This document shows, in pieces, positions 18,494-27,935 of a stretch of 64,000 nt of DNA. Within the stretch, counting starts at the first letter, position 1, and every line of letters starts with the position of its first letter. This DNA is from Paludibacter propionicigenes WB4 (lineage in GTDB: Bacteria > Bacteroidota > Bacteroidia > Bacteroidales > Paludibacteraceae). The notes under the pieces are model-generated. The model did no database searches. It was not told the origin of the DNA and worked only from the letters and a program-made list of their open reading frames with translations. A program made the position numbers and the translations under genes. Location: the NCBI RefSeq assembly GCF_000183135.1, contig NC_014734.1, positions 1,984,001 to 2,048,000 on the forward strand. The letters run 5' to 3'.

Positions 18494-18712
18494 CTACTTT
18501 ATCTCTTCGTAATCAACGTACTCACCTTCATTCTTATCAAATATCTTTGATTTTGCCGAAGGCTGCTGATAAGTTTCGGAAGCTGAATTTTGCGTTTTAT
18601 CAGCGCGTCTTCCAAAGCTGAAAATAGAGCGTATAAATCCCAGTACTGTAGTAATAAGTATTAGCCCGATTACCAGTACAAAAACTATTATAAATAAAAG
18701 AAAACCTAACAT
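18494..18712 (-). CDS. DUF4834-type small membrane protein
   Basis: 72 residues: one or two hydrophobic segments at about 2-30, then a Gly-Arg-rich stretch and an acidic tail ending 'YVDYEEIK'. This composition and length match the DUF4834 family of Bacteroidota, whose function is unknown. It lies 12 bp after metF on the same strand and is probably co-transcribed with it. Confidence 0.75.
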   Translation of the reverse strand: MLGFLLFIIVFVLVIGLILITTVLGFIRSIFSFGRRADKTQNSASETYQQPSAKSKIFDKNEGEYVDYEEIK

Positions 18713-18724
18713 CGGAATATATAT

Positions 18725-19672
18725 TTAGAATACATCTTTAGCCACTCGTTTCACACTCTGAGTAGCCATCATACTATAAAAATGAATACTTGGCACACCC
18801 TGCGCTATTAAATCTTTGGCTTGCTTTGCGCACCACTCCACTCCTACTTCAACAGCTTCTGCATCGGTCTTGCACTTTCTCAACTCGGCAGCAAACTCTT
18901 CCGGAATATCGGTATGAAATATCTTTGGCAAAACAGTCAGCTGATTCATCAGCGTTATAGGTTTTATGCCCGGGATAATGGGTACATTTATTCCATTAGC
19001 CTTACATTTCTCAACAAAATCATAATACTTTTGATTATCGAAGAACATTTGAGTTACCAGATATTCAGCACCTGCATCTACCTTCTTTTTAGCATAAAAC
19101 AAGTCTGAATCCAAATTTGGAGCTTCTTCATGTTTTTCAGGATAACAAGCCATTCCGTAAGAAAAAGGAACAATAGGCGATTTCATTTTAGAGCCATCAA
19201 GGAATGAGCCCTGATTAAAATTATTCACCTGAACCTGAAGTTCAGTAGCATTCTTATGACCCGTTGGGGAAAAATCACGTTCATGTTTGCCCTTGTCTCC
19301 TCTGAGCAAAAGCAAATCTGTTATTCCAAGAAATTGTAGATCGATAAGTGCATATTCAGTTTCCTCACGTGTAAATCCACTGCATATAATATGCGGTACA
19401 ACGGCAATTTTATATTTGTTCTGAATAGCTGCTGCAATTGCCACAGTGCCCGGGCGATGACGCTCAGCAACCTGTTCGAAAAGTCCCTGTGCATTTTCTT
19501 TAAAAACCAATTCACTACGGTGCGTTGTGATATTAATGTATTTTGGGTCAAATTCGCGTAAAGCATCGATGGTTCTATACACACTTTCGATACCATTTCC
19601 TTTCAAAGGAGGCAGCAATTCAAACGAGAAAGCCGTTGTTTTGGCACTTTTAATCTTTTCTACAACACTCAT
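18725..19672 (-). CDS. metF: Methylenetetrahydrofolate reductase
   Basis: Reduces 5,10-methylene-THF to 5-methyl-THF for methionine synthesis, using FAD. The 315-residue TIM barrel shows 'FSFELLPP' (substrate Glu), 'NITTHRSE', 'LLLRGDKG' and 'YLVTQMFFDNQKYYDF', all family signatures, and ends 'VPSIHFYSMM'. The ATG at 19672 is chosen; a TTG two codons upstream is the only longer option. A -7 box lies at 19748-19755. The small DUF4834 gene follows. Confidence 0.97.
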   Translation of the reverse strand: MSVVEKIKSAKTTAFSFELLPPLKGNGIESVYRTIDALREFDPKYINITTHRSELVFKENAQGLFEQVAERHRPGTVAIAAAIQNKYKIAVVPHIICSGFTREETEYALIDLQFLGITDLLLLRGDKGKHERDFSPTGHKNATELQVQVNNFNQGSFLDGSKMKSPIVPFSYGMACYPEKHEEAPNLDSDLFYAKKKVDAGAEYLVTQMFFDNQKYYDFVEKCKANGINVPIIPGIKPITLMNQLTVLPKIFHTDIPEEFAAELRKCKTDAEAVEVGVEWCAKQAKDLIAQGVPSIHFYSMMATQSVKRVAKDVF

Positions 19673-19747
19673 GTACAATTTGATAATGGCAGTTGAAAAT
19701 TGAAGATCTATCAGACAATTGACAACCTATATTTATAAATTTGACTG

Positions 19748-19755
19748 CAAAAATA
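19748..19755 (-). promoter_or_regulatory. -7 box for metF
   Basis: The minus strand reads TATTTTTG (TAnnTTTG), placing the transcript start near 19741 and a leader of about 70 bases before the ATG at 19672. Confidence 0.45.
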
Positions 19756-19878
19756 CTAATTTTTTCCCGAAATGAGAGTCATGCTCTCGCAAATGTTAAC
19801 CTATTCTATCGAAATATAGGATAACTTTAGAAACTATGAGCAATATCAATCTTGAGGTTTGGGAACAACCGATAGAGG

Positions 19879-20802
19879 CTAATTATAAATCACTCCGGTC
19901 AGTTTTTCAGAAGCTTCCCACAGCTTTGCGGCACTTTCTCTATCCAGCGAAGCAGCGTTCGAACGAACAAGAACAGGATAACCTTTAGTTTCATACTTCC
20001 CATCAGGCCCAAAGAAATCACTTCCTTTCGCCTCCGGATCGACAGACGCACGTAACTCCGGAAGAACTCCCATAGATGCAGGCTGGGTTAAGCGCTTAAA
20101 AACAGGGCGTATCAATTTCATAACCCATTTAGGCGCAATGTGTACAAAAAGATTGGTGTCAGAAACACCCGGATGCGCAACCAATGCCTTGCAATCAATA
20201 TTGTTTTTTTCAAAATAACGCTGCAATTCATAGGTAAAAAGCAAATTAGCCAACTTCGACTGTCCGTATGCTTTCAATGGAGTATATCCTTTCCCTCCGA
20301 CGTAAAGTAAATTTGCAAAGTCTATTTTGCCTTGTTTATGAGCCAGACTACTTACATTCACGACTCTGGAGCCCGGCGTTTTCCGGAGAAATTCCAACAA
20401 CAAACCGGTCAATGCAAAATGACCTAGATGATTCGTTCCTAGCTGTTGCTCAAATCCGTCCAGTGTCATTCCATAAGGAACCATCATAATGCCGGCATTG
20501 TTGAGCAAAACATCCAATCTAACAAAGTTCTTTTTAAATTTTGCAGCAAAACTATATATCGACTGAATACTGGATAAATCAAGCTCCATAACTGTAATTT
20601 GAGCATTCGGAAAAAATCTGATTATTTCCTTTTTAGCCTTTTCACCTCTATCCAGCGAACGGCAAGCTATGATAACATCCGCGTTTTTTGAAACAAAAGC
20701 CTTAACGGCTTCAAATCCCAATCCACTGTTACCGCCTGTAACAATTATTGTTTTGCCTGATAAATCAGGCATATTTGATACAATCCATTTTTGACTTGCC
20801 AT
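19879..20802 (-). CDS. Short-chain dehydrogenase/reductase, retinol-dehydrogenase-like
   Basis: NAD(P)-dependent oxidoreductase of 307 residues with a Rossmann fold. Cofactor motif 'TGGNSGLGFEA' at about 21-31, 'NNAGIM' at about 103-108, catalytic Ser in 'VNVSSLAH' and YxxxK in 'YGQSKLANL'. The layout resembles the retinol-dehydrogenase/WWOX-like branch of classical SDRs. Substrate is unknown and the neighbours (metF, a transporter-like protein) give no clue. It appears to be transcribed alone. Confidence 0.9.
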   Translation of the reverse strand: MASQKWIVSNMPDLSGKTIIVTGGNSGLGFEAVKAFVSKNADVIIACRSLDRGEKAKKEIIRFFPNAQITVMELDLSSIQSIYSFAAKFKKNFVRLDVLLNNAGIMMVPYGMTLDGFEQQLGTNHLGHFALTGLLLEFLRKTPGSRVVNVSSLAHKQGKIDFANLLYVGGKGYTPLKAYGQSKLANLLFTYELQRYFEKNNIDCKALVAHPGVSDTNLFVHIAPKWVMKLIRPVFKRLTQPASMGVLPELRASVDPEAKGSDFFGPDGKYETKGYPVLVRSNAASLDRESAAKLWEASEKLTGVIYN

Positions 20803-20853
20803 ATTTTAATCTATCTACTTGTTTAGGACATACAAAAAACGTCTCGGTGTATT

Positions 20854-21486
20854 TCAAAATTCAACAAAATAAGCCACAACTCCCAAAGCGATAAGAACAA
20901 CACCGGTTATTCTTTTTGCATGATGCTCCAGAAAGCTCAGATTTAATTTATTCACTCCATTCAGTCCAAAATAAACCAAAGCAGACATGAAAAGCAAAGT
21001 CATGATCAGATAAACCGCTGACACCGTAAAAATTCCTGCCCAACCAAAGTTGGCTGCCTGAAAATAGTAAACTTCAATTTCTACACAAGGCGTCAAAAAC
21101 ATGGCCAAACTCAACGAAGAAATAATCGCAGTTCTTGATTTTCGGCTTTTTAGTTTTTCATCATCCAAATCGAAATGATGGTGGTGATGTCCTGAGCGAA
21201 AATCCAGAATCAAATACACGATACCTATCACCAACAGGATGGTGGGCGCAACTATACTTGTGATGGAGCTGTATTTTTCAAATAGTTTTATGCCCACAAA
21301 TCCTACAACAATACCAATAACAATGGTGCTTATCATGTGCGAGAGCCCGGTAATCAAAGTTGCATTAATAGCCTGTCTGTTAGTCCATTTTTCCGTCTTC
21401 GAAATAGCAATAATTGGAATCCAATGGTGAGGAATCAATGCGTGAATCAGGCTAAGGAGTAAACTACCAAGAAATATTTGCCACAT
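20854..21486 (-). CDS. Polytopic membrane protein, NicO/UreH-like metal transporter candidate
   Basis: 210 residues from the ATG at 21486 (a GTG 16 codons upstream is less likely). Six hydrophobic segments can be seen. The first contains 'LIHALIPHHWIPI', resembling the His-rich helix of nickel/cobalt (NicO/RcnA) and UreH-like transporters. A loop at about residues 97-110 carries five consecutive histidines followed by acidic residues, a likely metal-sensing or metal-binding loop. A second conserved-looking segment is 'FLTPCVEIEVYYF'. Export or uptake of a divalent metal is plausible; other small-solute exporters of the LysE superfamily cannot be excluded. Confidence 0.6.
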   Translation of the reverse strand: MWQIFLGSLLLSLIHALIPHHWIPIIAISKTEKWTNRQAINATLITGLSHMISTIVIGIVVGFVGIKLFEKYSSITSIVAPTILLVIGIVYLILDFRSGHHHHHFDLDDEKLKSRKSRTAIISSLSLAMFLTPCVEIEVYYFQAANFGWAGIFTVSAVYLIMTLLFMSALVYFGLNGVNKLNLSFLEHHAKRITGVVLIALGVVAYFVEF

Positions 21487-21625
21487 TGTTAATGTTGTTT
21501 TATTGTTGAAAAATACATCTCCGAAAGAACTCACTATGCCCTTTAGCCAGTTATAACGGATGATTAATTGAGACTCTGTAATAACACAGTTGATTGACTT
21601 TTGTTTCGGTTACAATTCAGAAATA

Positions 21626-22156
21626 CTAAAATTCCTGTATTTTTGTAGAAACTGTAAGAGTCTTATTCACTAAGTCAGTATGCTCCCAAAGAAGCAATTT
21701 TGTTTGACGACCCTGGGTTAGTTGCGCTTCATATCCGAGCAACAAAGCCGGATAAAAAACACATCCGGCTATTACGTCGAACACCGGAATTAACGAACAC
21801 TGTTGAGCTATTTCAGCAAGTTTCCGATTAATTTCTTTCAGCGTCAAGCCTCCAAAATCGAGAATTATTGGGTTTGCATGATCAATAATTTTCTCCGAAA
21901 AGTTATCTTCAGAAGCATCAATATAGCAATAATCTGCGGTTAGTTCTGCTATTTTTTCACTCGACACATGCTGCTTCAGCGACACCATTTCGGCAGAAAT
22001 AATACCATCGTAAAACAAGGTATGGGCAGACTCTACCGAGGATTCATCCAAGCTGAAAATACGGCTTACAACATTACGTTCATCTTTTTCTACAGCTGTT
22101 CTTCGGAGGATGTTGCCGGGCGAACAAAAAGTCAGTTGGCTACCAATGCAGACCAT
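21626..22156 (-). CDS. Unknown protein resembling the outer domain of an amidohydrolase
   Basis: 176 residues starting 2 bp after the DUF4296 gene, so probably translationally coupled to it. The N-terminus ('VVSRIFSLDES', 'ESAHTLFYDGII') looks like the first strands of the amidohydrolase-type proteins often seen near lspA in Bacteroidota. However, the metal-binding HxH motif that should follow the 'FYDGII' strand is absent; the text continues 'SAEMVSLKQHV' instead. The end ('TKLLLWEHTDLVNKTLTV') resembles the last strands of the same proteins. It may be a shortened, non-catalytic relative. No function is assigned, and the resemblance is from memory of motifs only. Confidence 0.55.
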   Translation of the reverse strand: MVCIGSQLTFCSPGNILRRTAVEKDERNVVSRIFSLDESSVESAHTLFYDGIISAEMVSLKQHVSSEKIAELTADYCYIDASEDNFSEKIIDHANPIILDFGGLTLKEINRKLAEIAQQCSLIPVFDVIAGCVFYPALLLGYEAQLTQGRQTKLLLWEHTDLVNKTLTVSTKIQEF

Positions 22157-22158
22157 GA

Positions 22159-23064
22159 TTACTGAGGTAATATCTTGTGATTGGGTCGAATGACTCTGCG
22201 TCCAGGCAAAGGCTGAGCAGGATTGCCATTCACTTCATAATTTTTAGGGTCCGCTTTTTCAACCATTCTCCGCAGACTGTCCTGCAGAACATAATCAAAC
22301 TCACGGGTCAGACTTATACTATCCACAAAAGCATTCAATTTCCCTTTGTAAGCAGTGCTACTCAACAATTCACCAGAAACGGATTTGATTTTGTATTTTC
22401 TTATCGCCGGGAAGCGGAAAGTATAGCGGCGGAGAATGCTATCGTGATAAGCCATTTTGGAAACACTGTCTGTCTTACCATTCCAATAGTTTATCCGTAA
22501 AACAATCCGTTGTCTCACACTCGAATCTTCCGGTGCAATACATTGCAAGAACTTCAACACGTATACATCTTTATACATAAATCCCTGAGTGGGAATCAGA
22601 AAAGCCAAATGCGTTCTGGCAGAATCCTTCGTGAGTACGTATTTTGTACGTTGATTCCACACATTGTTTTTGATAATTCTATACGACATAGTATCTACAG
22701 GATGATACTTGCCGTTTTTTATTTCTTTTTGGAAATCAGTCAGTTCTTCAACTACATTAGCGTATACCAGCGTGAAATTTTTCGGGTGTTTGGTATACCA
22801 CACCAACGATGAATCAAACTCGGCCTGAGTGATACCGTATTTCTTCAGAATGTATTTGTAATAAGGAGCTTTTTTGGAATATAAACCATAACTCAGGCCT
22901 TTTTCCGACAAAACTGCTTCTGCTTTGTGCATGTCCACCAACACCTTGGTCATATCAGACTTATTCAGCACGCCTTTTGGTCGGCCTTCGCAAGCTGATA
23001 AAAGCAATATGAATCCAAGAAACCAGACTACACGTGTGTAAAATCTATTCGATTGGTTCAACAT
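22159..23064 (-). CDS. DUF4296 lipoprotein
   Basis: 301 residues from the ATG at 23064, which overlaps the end of lspA by 20 bp. A lipoprotein signal ends 'LLLSACEG' (Cys about residue 25). The following region ('MTKVLVDMHKAEAVLS', 'YYKYILKKYGITQAEFDSSLVWY') is the DUF4296 signature, an all-helical domain of unknown function found almost only in Bacteroidota. A beta-rich part follows, and the tail is Pro/Arg-rich. The position right after lspA, the enzyme that would process its own signal, is a usual arrangement in this phylum. Confidence 0.88.
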   Translation of the reverse strand: MLNQSNRFYTRVVWFLGFILLLSACEGRPKGVLNKSDMTKVLVDMHKAEAVLSEKGLSYGLYSKKAPYYKYILKKYGITQAEFDSSLVWYTKHPKNFTLVYANVVEELTDFQKEIKNGKYHPVDTMSYRIIKNNVWNQRTKYVLTKDSARTHLAFLIPTQGFMYKDVYVLKFLQCIAPEDSSVRQRIVLRINYWNGKTDSVSKMAYHDSILRRYTFRFPAIRKYKIKSVSGELLSSTAYKGKLNAFVDSISLTREFDYVLQDSLRRMVEKADPKNYEVNGNPAQPLPGRRVIRPNHKILPQ

Positions 23065-23653
23065 TCTTATCTTTTTTGGATTCAAGACTTTCATTGAGTT
23101 CTTTGCGATAAAACAACAAAATGACAACTACAGCAACACTGATAGCCGAATCGGCAATATTAAATATAGGACTGAAAAAGAGGGTTTGACCTTCCGCGCT
23201 GCGAATCAACGGAAAATAAAGCATATCCACCACTTTGCCATAAAACATGGGTGCATATCCACCTCCATCGGGTAGAAACGAAGCTACGCTAGCAAAGCTG
23301 CTTTCGCTAAATAGAACCCCGTAAAACAGACAATCGATAATGTTACCGGCAGCTCCGGCCAATACCAGCGAAACGGTAAGAATAAAGCCTGTTTTGAAGT
23401 TTTTCCGAATCAGATTACGAATATAGAAAGCCAACAACACCACTGCAACTATACGGAAAAGCGTCAGAAACAGTTTGCTGAGAATTTCCATTCCAAATGC
23501 CATTCCGTTATTTTCGATGAAATAAATCTGGAACCAGCTGAAAATATCAACATGGTCGCCAATGGTGAAGTGCAATTTGACATAGATTTTAGCCGCCTGA
23601 TCTATAAACAAAACCAGAAATATCAGTAAAATTGACTTTTTAGTGATTGACAT
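23045..23653 (-). CDS. lspA: Lipoprotein signal peptidase (signal peptidase II)
   Basis: Membrane aspartyl protease that cleaves prolipoproteins after lipidation. The 202 residues have four transmembrane segments and both catalytic aspartates: 'GAAGNIIDCLFYG' and 'IFNIADSAIS'. The Asn of 'ENNGMAFG' is also conserved. Between the Asp motifs is an insertion ('SFASVASFLPDGGGY') that makes the protein longer than the E. coli enzyme, as in other Bacteroidota. The charged tail ('ESKKDKNVEPIE') overlaps the start of the DUF4296 gene. The DksA-like gene lies 142 bp upstream. Confidence 0.96.
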   Translation of the reverse strand: MSITKKSILLIFLVLFIDQAAKIYVKLHFTIGDHVDIFSWFQIYFIENNGMAFGMEILSKLFLTLFRIVAVVLLAFYIRNLIRKNFKTGFILTVSLVLAGAAGNIIDCLFYGVLFSESSFASVASFLPDGGGYAPMFYGKVVDMLYFPLIRSAEGQTLFFSPIFNIADSAISVAVVVILLFYRKELNESLESKKDKNVEPIE

Positions 23654-23795
23654 TGAGAGATATCATTATTAATTAATATTCAACCCGGGATAATCTATGA
23701 AAGTACACCTGACGGCAACATTCCCGGGTTTTAAAAAACACAAATTCGACAACAGGCAATTGCCCCGTTGCCGAATTTCGTTATGTTTCAACTTC

Positions 23796-24179
23796 TTATT
23801 TTTTATCGTTTTTAGCTTCGATGCTCAGTGTAGCATGAGGCACGGCACGCAAGCGTTCTTTAGGAATCAATTTTCCGGTTTCCCGACAAATTCCGTAAGT
23901 TTTGTTTTCGATACGAATTAAAGCCGATTGTAAATGTTGTATAAACTTCATTTGGCGTTGAGCCAATCGTCCTGATTCTTCTTTCGAAAGTGTAGCAGCA
24001 CCTTCTTCCAGTACTTTAAAAGTGGGAGAAGTATCCATTACATCGTTCCCATCCAAATTGGTAATGCCATTGCGCAATGCTTCATATTCCAGTTGCGCTT
24101 TTTCGAGCTTTTCGGTGATCAGCGTCCGAAATTCATCCAATTCAGCATCTGTGTATCTAGTCTTCTCAGCCATATTCAT
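23796..24179 (-). CDS. TraR/DksA-family protein with degenerate zinc finger
   Basis: 127 residues. An N-terminal coiled-coil (about 8-85) with acidic residues near the hairpin tip is followed by the DksA C-terminal block 'YGICRETGKLIPKERLRAVP'. DksA proteins bind the secondary channel of RNA polymerase and tune initiation with ppGpp. Only one of the four zinc-ligand cysteines remains, so the finger cannot bind zinc in the usual way. Placement between ileS and lspA is common in Bacteroidales. Direct action on RNA polymerase is inferred from the family. Confidence 0.88.
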   Translation of the reverse strand: MNMAEKTRYTDAELDEFRTLITEKLEKAQLEYEALRNGITNLDGNDVMDTSPTFKVLEEGAATLSKEESGRLAQRQMKFIQHLQSALIRIENKTYGICRETGKLIPKERLRAVPHATLSIEAKNDKK

Positions 24180-24389
24180 ATATTTTAAAAAAGGTTTTGA
24201 AATTCTCTTTGTAAAAGCCAGTTAGACTGCTTTTTTAATTGCCTGCGAAAATAGGAAATAAGTTTCAGTTTGCCAATTATTTTTGTATTTAATTTTAGCT
24301 AAACGCAATATATATTTATCATAACACTCATAAACGATTTTCAGAAAGATACACACGCAAAAAAGCCCGTTTTAGCCGAAGAGGCTATT

Positions 24390-27300
24390 TTACACTTTTT
24401 TCACGGCTACTTTCACCATATATTCATCAAACTCCAGCTCGGTGGCATCTTCCAGATTCAGCACCAATTCTACGGAATTTGCGAGCGTTTGCGAAGCTAT
24501 ATAACCCGCATACTCATTTACAGCATCGTTTATCTCGTCGCGTCCTTCAATTTCAATGGCGATTTTATCCACTATTTCATATCCACTTGACTTACGGATA
24601 TTCTGAATGCGGTTTACCAACTCACGGGCAATTCCTTCGCGAATTAAAGCATCAGTAACGGTTATATCCAACGCCACGGTGAGCTTTCCTTCGTTGGCTA
24701 CCAACCAGCCCGGCATATCTTCCGTAAAGATTTCCACATCTTCGGTGGTTAGTTCCACGTTACCTGTTGGTAATGCGAGTACAAATACTCCGTTACGCTC
24801 TATTTCGGCTATTTCATGGTTGCCAAATGAGGTCATTGCCTGAGCAATTTCCTTCATTTGTTTACCGTATTTCTTACCCAGCGTTTTAAAGTTTGGTTTG
24901 ATTTTCTTTACCAGGTTTTCCATGTCGTTGTCGGCAGGAATTACCTCGAACTCTTTCACGTTAACTTCAGCCTTTACCAAATCGGCAATGTAGCTGAGTT
25001 GATTGAAAGTGATCTCGTCCGGTGCAGGAACCACGGCTTTGCTAAGTGGCTGACGAACCTTCTTTTCCGCTTTACGGCGTAATGCCAATATCATGGACGA
25101 AGTTTGCTGCGCCAATTGCATACATGCTTCGAGGTTGCTGTCAATCAATGTTTCGTCGTACGTTGGGAAATCGGCCAGGTGAACGGATTCATTGCTGTCT
25201 TTTCCGGTAACAGCATTCAGATCGAGGAATAACTGATCGGCAAAAAACGGAGCAATCGGAGCCATCAGACGTGTAACGGTCTCCAAACAAGTATAAAGTG
25301 TTTGGTAAGCCGAAATTTTATCTTCATCATACTCGCCGCCCCAGTACCGTTTACGGTTCAGGCGAACATACCAGTTGCTGAGATTTTCACCCACAAAATC
25401 AGATATCGCGCGTCCCGCACGGGTTGGTTCGTAAGTTTCGTAATACTCGGTTACGTCTTTCACCAGCGTGTTCAGCAACGAAATAATCCAACGATCGATT
25501 TCAGGGCGGTTATCCATCGGAACTTCAGCCTCGGCATAGGTGAATTTATCCACGTTGGCATACAGCGAGAAGAACGAATAGGTATTGTAAAGCGTTCCGA
25601 AGAATTTACGACGCACTTCGTCGATACCTTCCGAATCAAATTTCAGGTTATCCCAGGGCGAAGCATTAGTCATCATGTACCAGCGAAGCGGATCGGAACC
25701 GTATTTCTCAATCGTTGAGAATGGATCGACACCATTGCCCAGACGTTTCGACATCTTGTTGCCGTTTTTGTCCAAAACAAGTCCGTTGGAGATAACGCTT
25801 TTAAACGCTACACTTCCTTTAACCATGGTGCTGATAGCATGAAGTGTAAAGAACCAACCGCGTGTTTGATCAACACCTTCCGAAATAAAGTCGGCAGGAA
25901 AATTCGTATGATTATCAATCAGTTCTTTGTTTTCGAACGGATAATGCAATTGTGCGTAGGGCATAGCACCCGAATCGAACCAAACGTCGATCAGGTCGAG
26001 CTCGCGCTTCATCGGTTTGCCTGAGGCAGACACCAACACGATGCCATCCACATACGGACGGTGTAAATCTATATTTTTTACTGCGTAATTTTCGGCTGTA
26101 TATTCACCCACTTTAAAGTTTTTGTATGGATTCTCGGACATAAATCCGGCTGCAATTGATTTCTCGATTTCAGCAACAAGTTCTTCGACCGAACCAATAC
26201 AGATTTCTTCGGTTCCATCTTCGCTGCGCCAGATAGGAAGTGGAGTTCCCCAGTAGCGACTGCGCGATAAGTTCCAGTCCTGCAGGTTTTCCAACCATTT
26301 ACCAAAACGTCCGGTTCCGGTTGATTGTGGTTTCCAGTTGATGGTGTCGTTGAGTGCCATCATTTCCTCACGGCAAGCAGTGGTTTTCACAAACCAGCTA
26401 TCCAACGGATAATACAATACAGGTTTGTCGGTACGCCAGCAGTGTGGATAATTGTGTGTATGTTTTTCTATTTTGAAAGCTAGGCCCTGTTGTTTCAACA
26501 TCACACAGATATCAATATCCAGCGTGGCATCATCTTCAGTCAGACTACTGTCGTACGCATTTTTCACATAGCGTCCGGCATATTCGGCATACAATTCGGC
26601 ATTGACGTTTGAAGCTACAAACTCAGCGCTTAAATCTTCCAGTTTGAAGAATTTACCGGTGCGGTCTACCATCGGCTGGCGGTTACCATCTTTGTCGATA
26701 AGCAACATGGGAGGTACTCCGTTTTGCTTCGCCACACGATCATCGTCGGCACCGAAAGTAGGTGCAATGTGAACGATACCCGTACCGTCTTCGGTAGTTA
26801 CAAAGTCGCCGGTGATAACCTTGAAAGCGCCTTCGCCCGGATTTACCCAGGGGATTAGTTGCTCGTAAGGAGTTCCTGCCAGTTCAGTACCTTTTTTGCG
26901 ATCAAGTATTTCGTATTCATTTTTGCCCATAACGGCTGCAAGCAGACTTTCGGCTAAAATGAGGTTACAGTCTTGTTTGGTATACGGATTCTGAGTCTTT
27001 ACTTTTACGTAATCAATAGCCGGTCCAACACACAAAGCGGTGTTCGAAGGCAAAGTCCAGGGCGTGGTTGTCCAGGCCAGGAAGTAGGTATTCTCTTCGT
27101 TTTTCAGTTTAAACTGCGCCACGCAAGTAGTATCTTTCACATCGCGGTAGCAACCGGGTTGGTTGAGCTCGTGCGTTGAAAGTCCGGTACCGGCAGCCGG
27201 CGAGTAAGGCTGAATGGTGTAGCCTTTGTATAATAAGTTTTTGTTGTAAAGTTGTTTGAGCAACCACCACAGTGTTTCGATATAACGATTATCGTACGTG

Positions 27301-27749
27301 ATGTACGGGTCGTTCATATCCACCCAATAACCCATTTTGGTGGTCAGGTCTTCCCACTCTTTGGTGTATTTGAGCACGTCTTTGCGGCAGGCGGCATTGT
27401 AGTCGTCCACACTGATTTTGCTACCAATGTCTTCTTTGGTAATGCCCAGTGCTTTTTCCACACCAAGTTCCACGGGAAGTCCGTGCGTATCCCATCCTGC
27501 CTTACGTTTTACCTGAAAGCCCTGCATAGTTTTATAGCGACAAAAAACATCCTTGATCGTACGTCCCATCACGTGGTGAATTCCGGGCAGACCGTTAGCC
27601 GAAGGAGGTCCTTCATAAAAAACAAACGATGGTTTTCCCTCGCGGGTTTCTATACTTTTATGGAAAATGTCCTTTTCGCTCCATTGCGACAACATTTCCT
27701 TGTTGATGTCCGACAAATTCAGACCGCTATATTCTTTAAATTTTTTCAT
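24390..27749 (-). CDS. ileS: Isoleucyl-tRNA synthetase
   Basis: Charges tRNA-Ile. 1119 residues from the ATG at 27749; the open frame reaches 27782, but the extra 11 residues overlap the leader and look unlike an IleRS N-terminus. The class I signatures are '[13 protein letters not shown]' (HIGH region) and 'GNKMSKRLG' (KMSKS loop). The editing domain (CP1) lies between ('[16 protein letters not shown]', '[25 protein letters not shown]' region). Length and HIGH context resemble the longer eukaryote-like IleRS class, in which mupirocin resistance is frequent; resistance itself is not shown here. A -7 box lies at 27812-27819. Confidence 0.98.
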   Translation of the reverse strand: [1119 protein letters not shown]

Positions 27750-27811
27750 CAGAAATATGCATTTACCAATTAATACGACCACCGGACAGACCGATAACCA
27801 TTTCAGGGGTG

Positions 27812-27819
27812 CAAAATTA
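27812..27819 (-). promoter_or_regulatory. -7 box for ileS
   Basis: Minus strand TAATTTTG matches TAnnTTTG. A transcript start near 27805 lies downstream of no other gene and leaves a leader of about 56 bases to the ATG at 27749. Confidence 0.5.
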
Positions 27820-27927
27820 CAAAAAATAACTGGAAAGATAAAGAGACGCCGAAAGGCTAATAAACAAGCTTCGAATTATTTTTCAAGAAAAATACAAAGA
27901 GTTATTTTTTAATTTAAAACATTTATA

Positions 27928-27935
27928 TATATTTG
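27928..27935 (+). promoter_or_regulatory. -7 box for the 21-bp-repeat open frame
   Basis: TATATTTG matches TAnnTTTG. Transcription from about 27942 would exclude the ATG at 27933 and favour the ATG at 27987. Confidence 0.5.

Noticed and set aside
27750-27782. Longer ileS N-terminus
   Set aside because: The 11 extra residues are unlike IleRS and sit in the leader next to the promoter.
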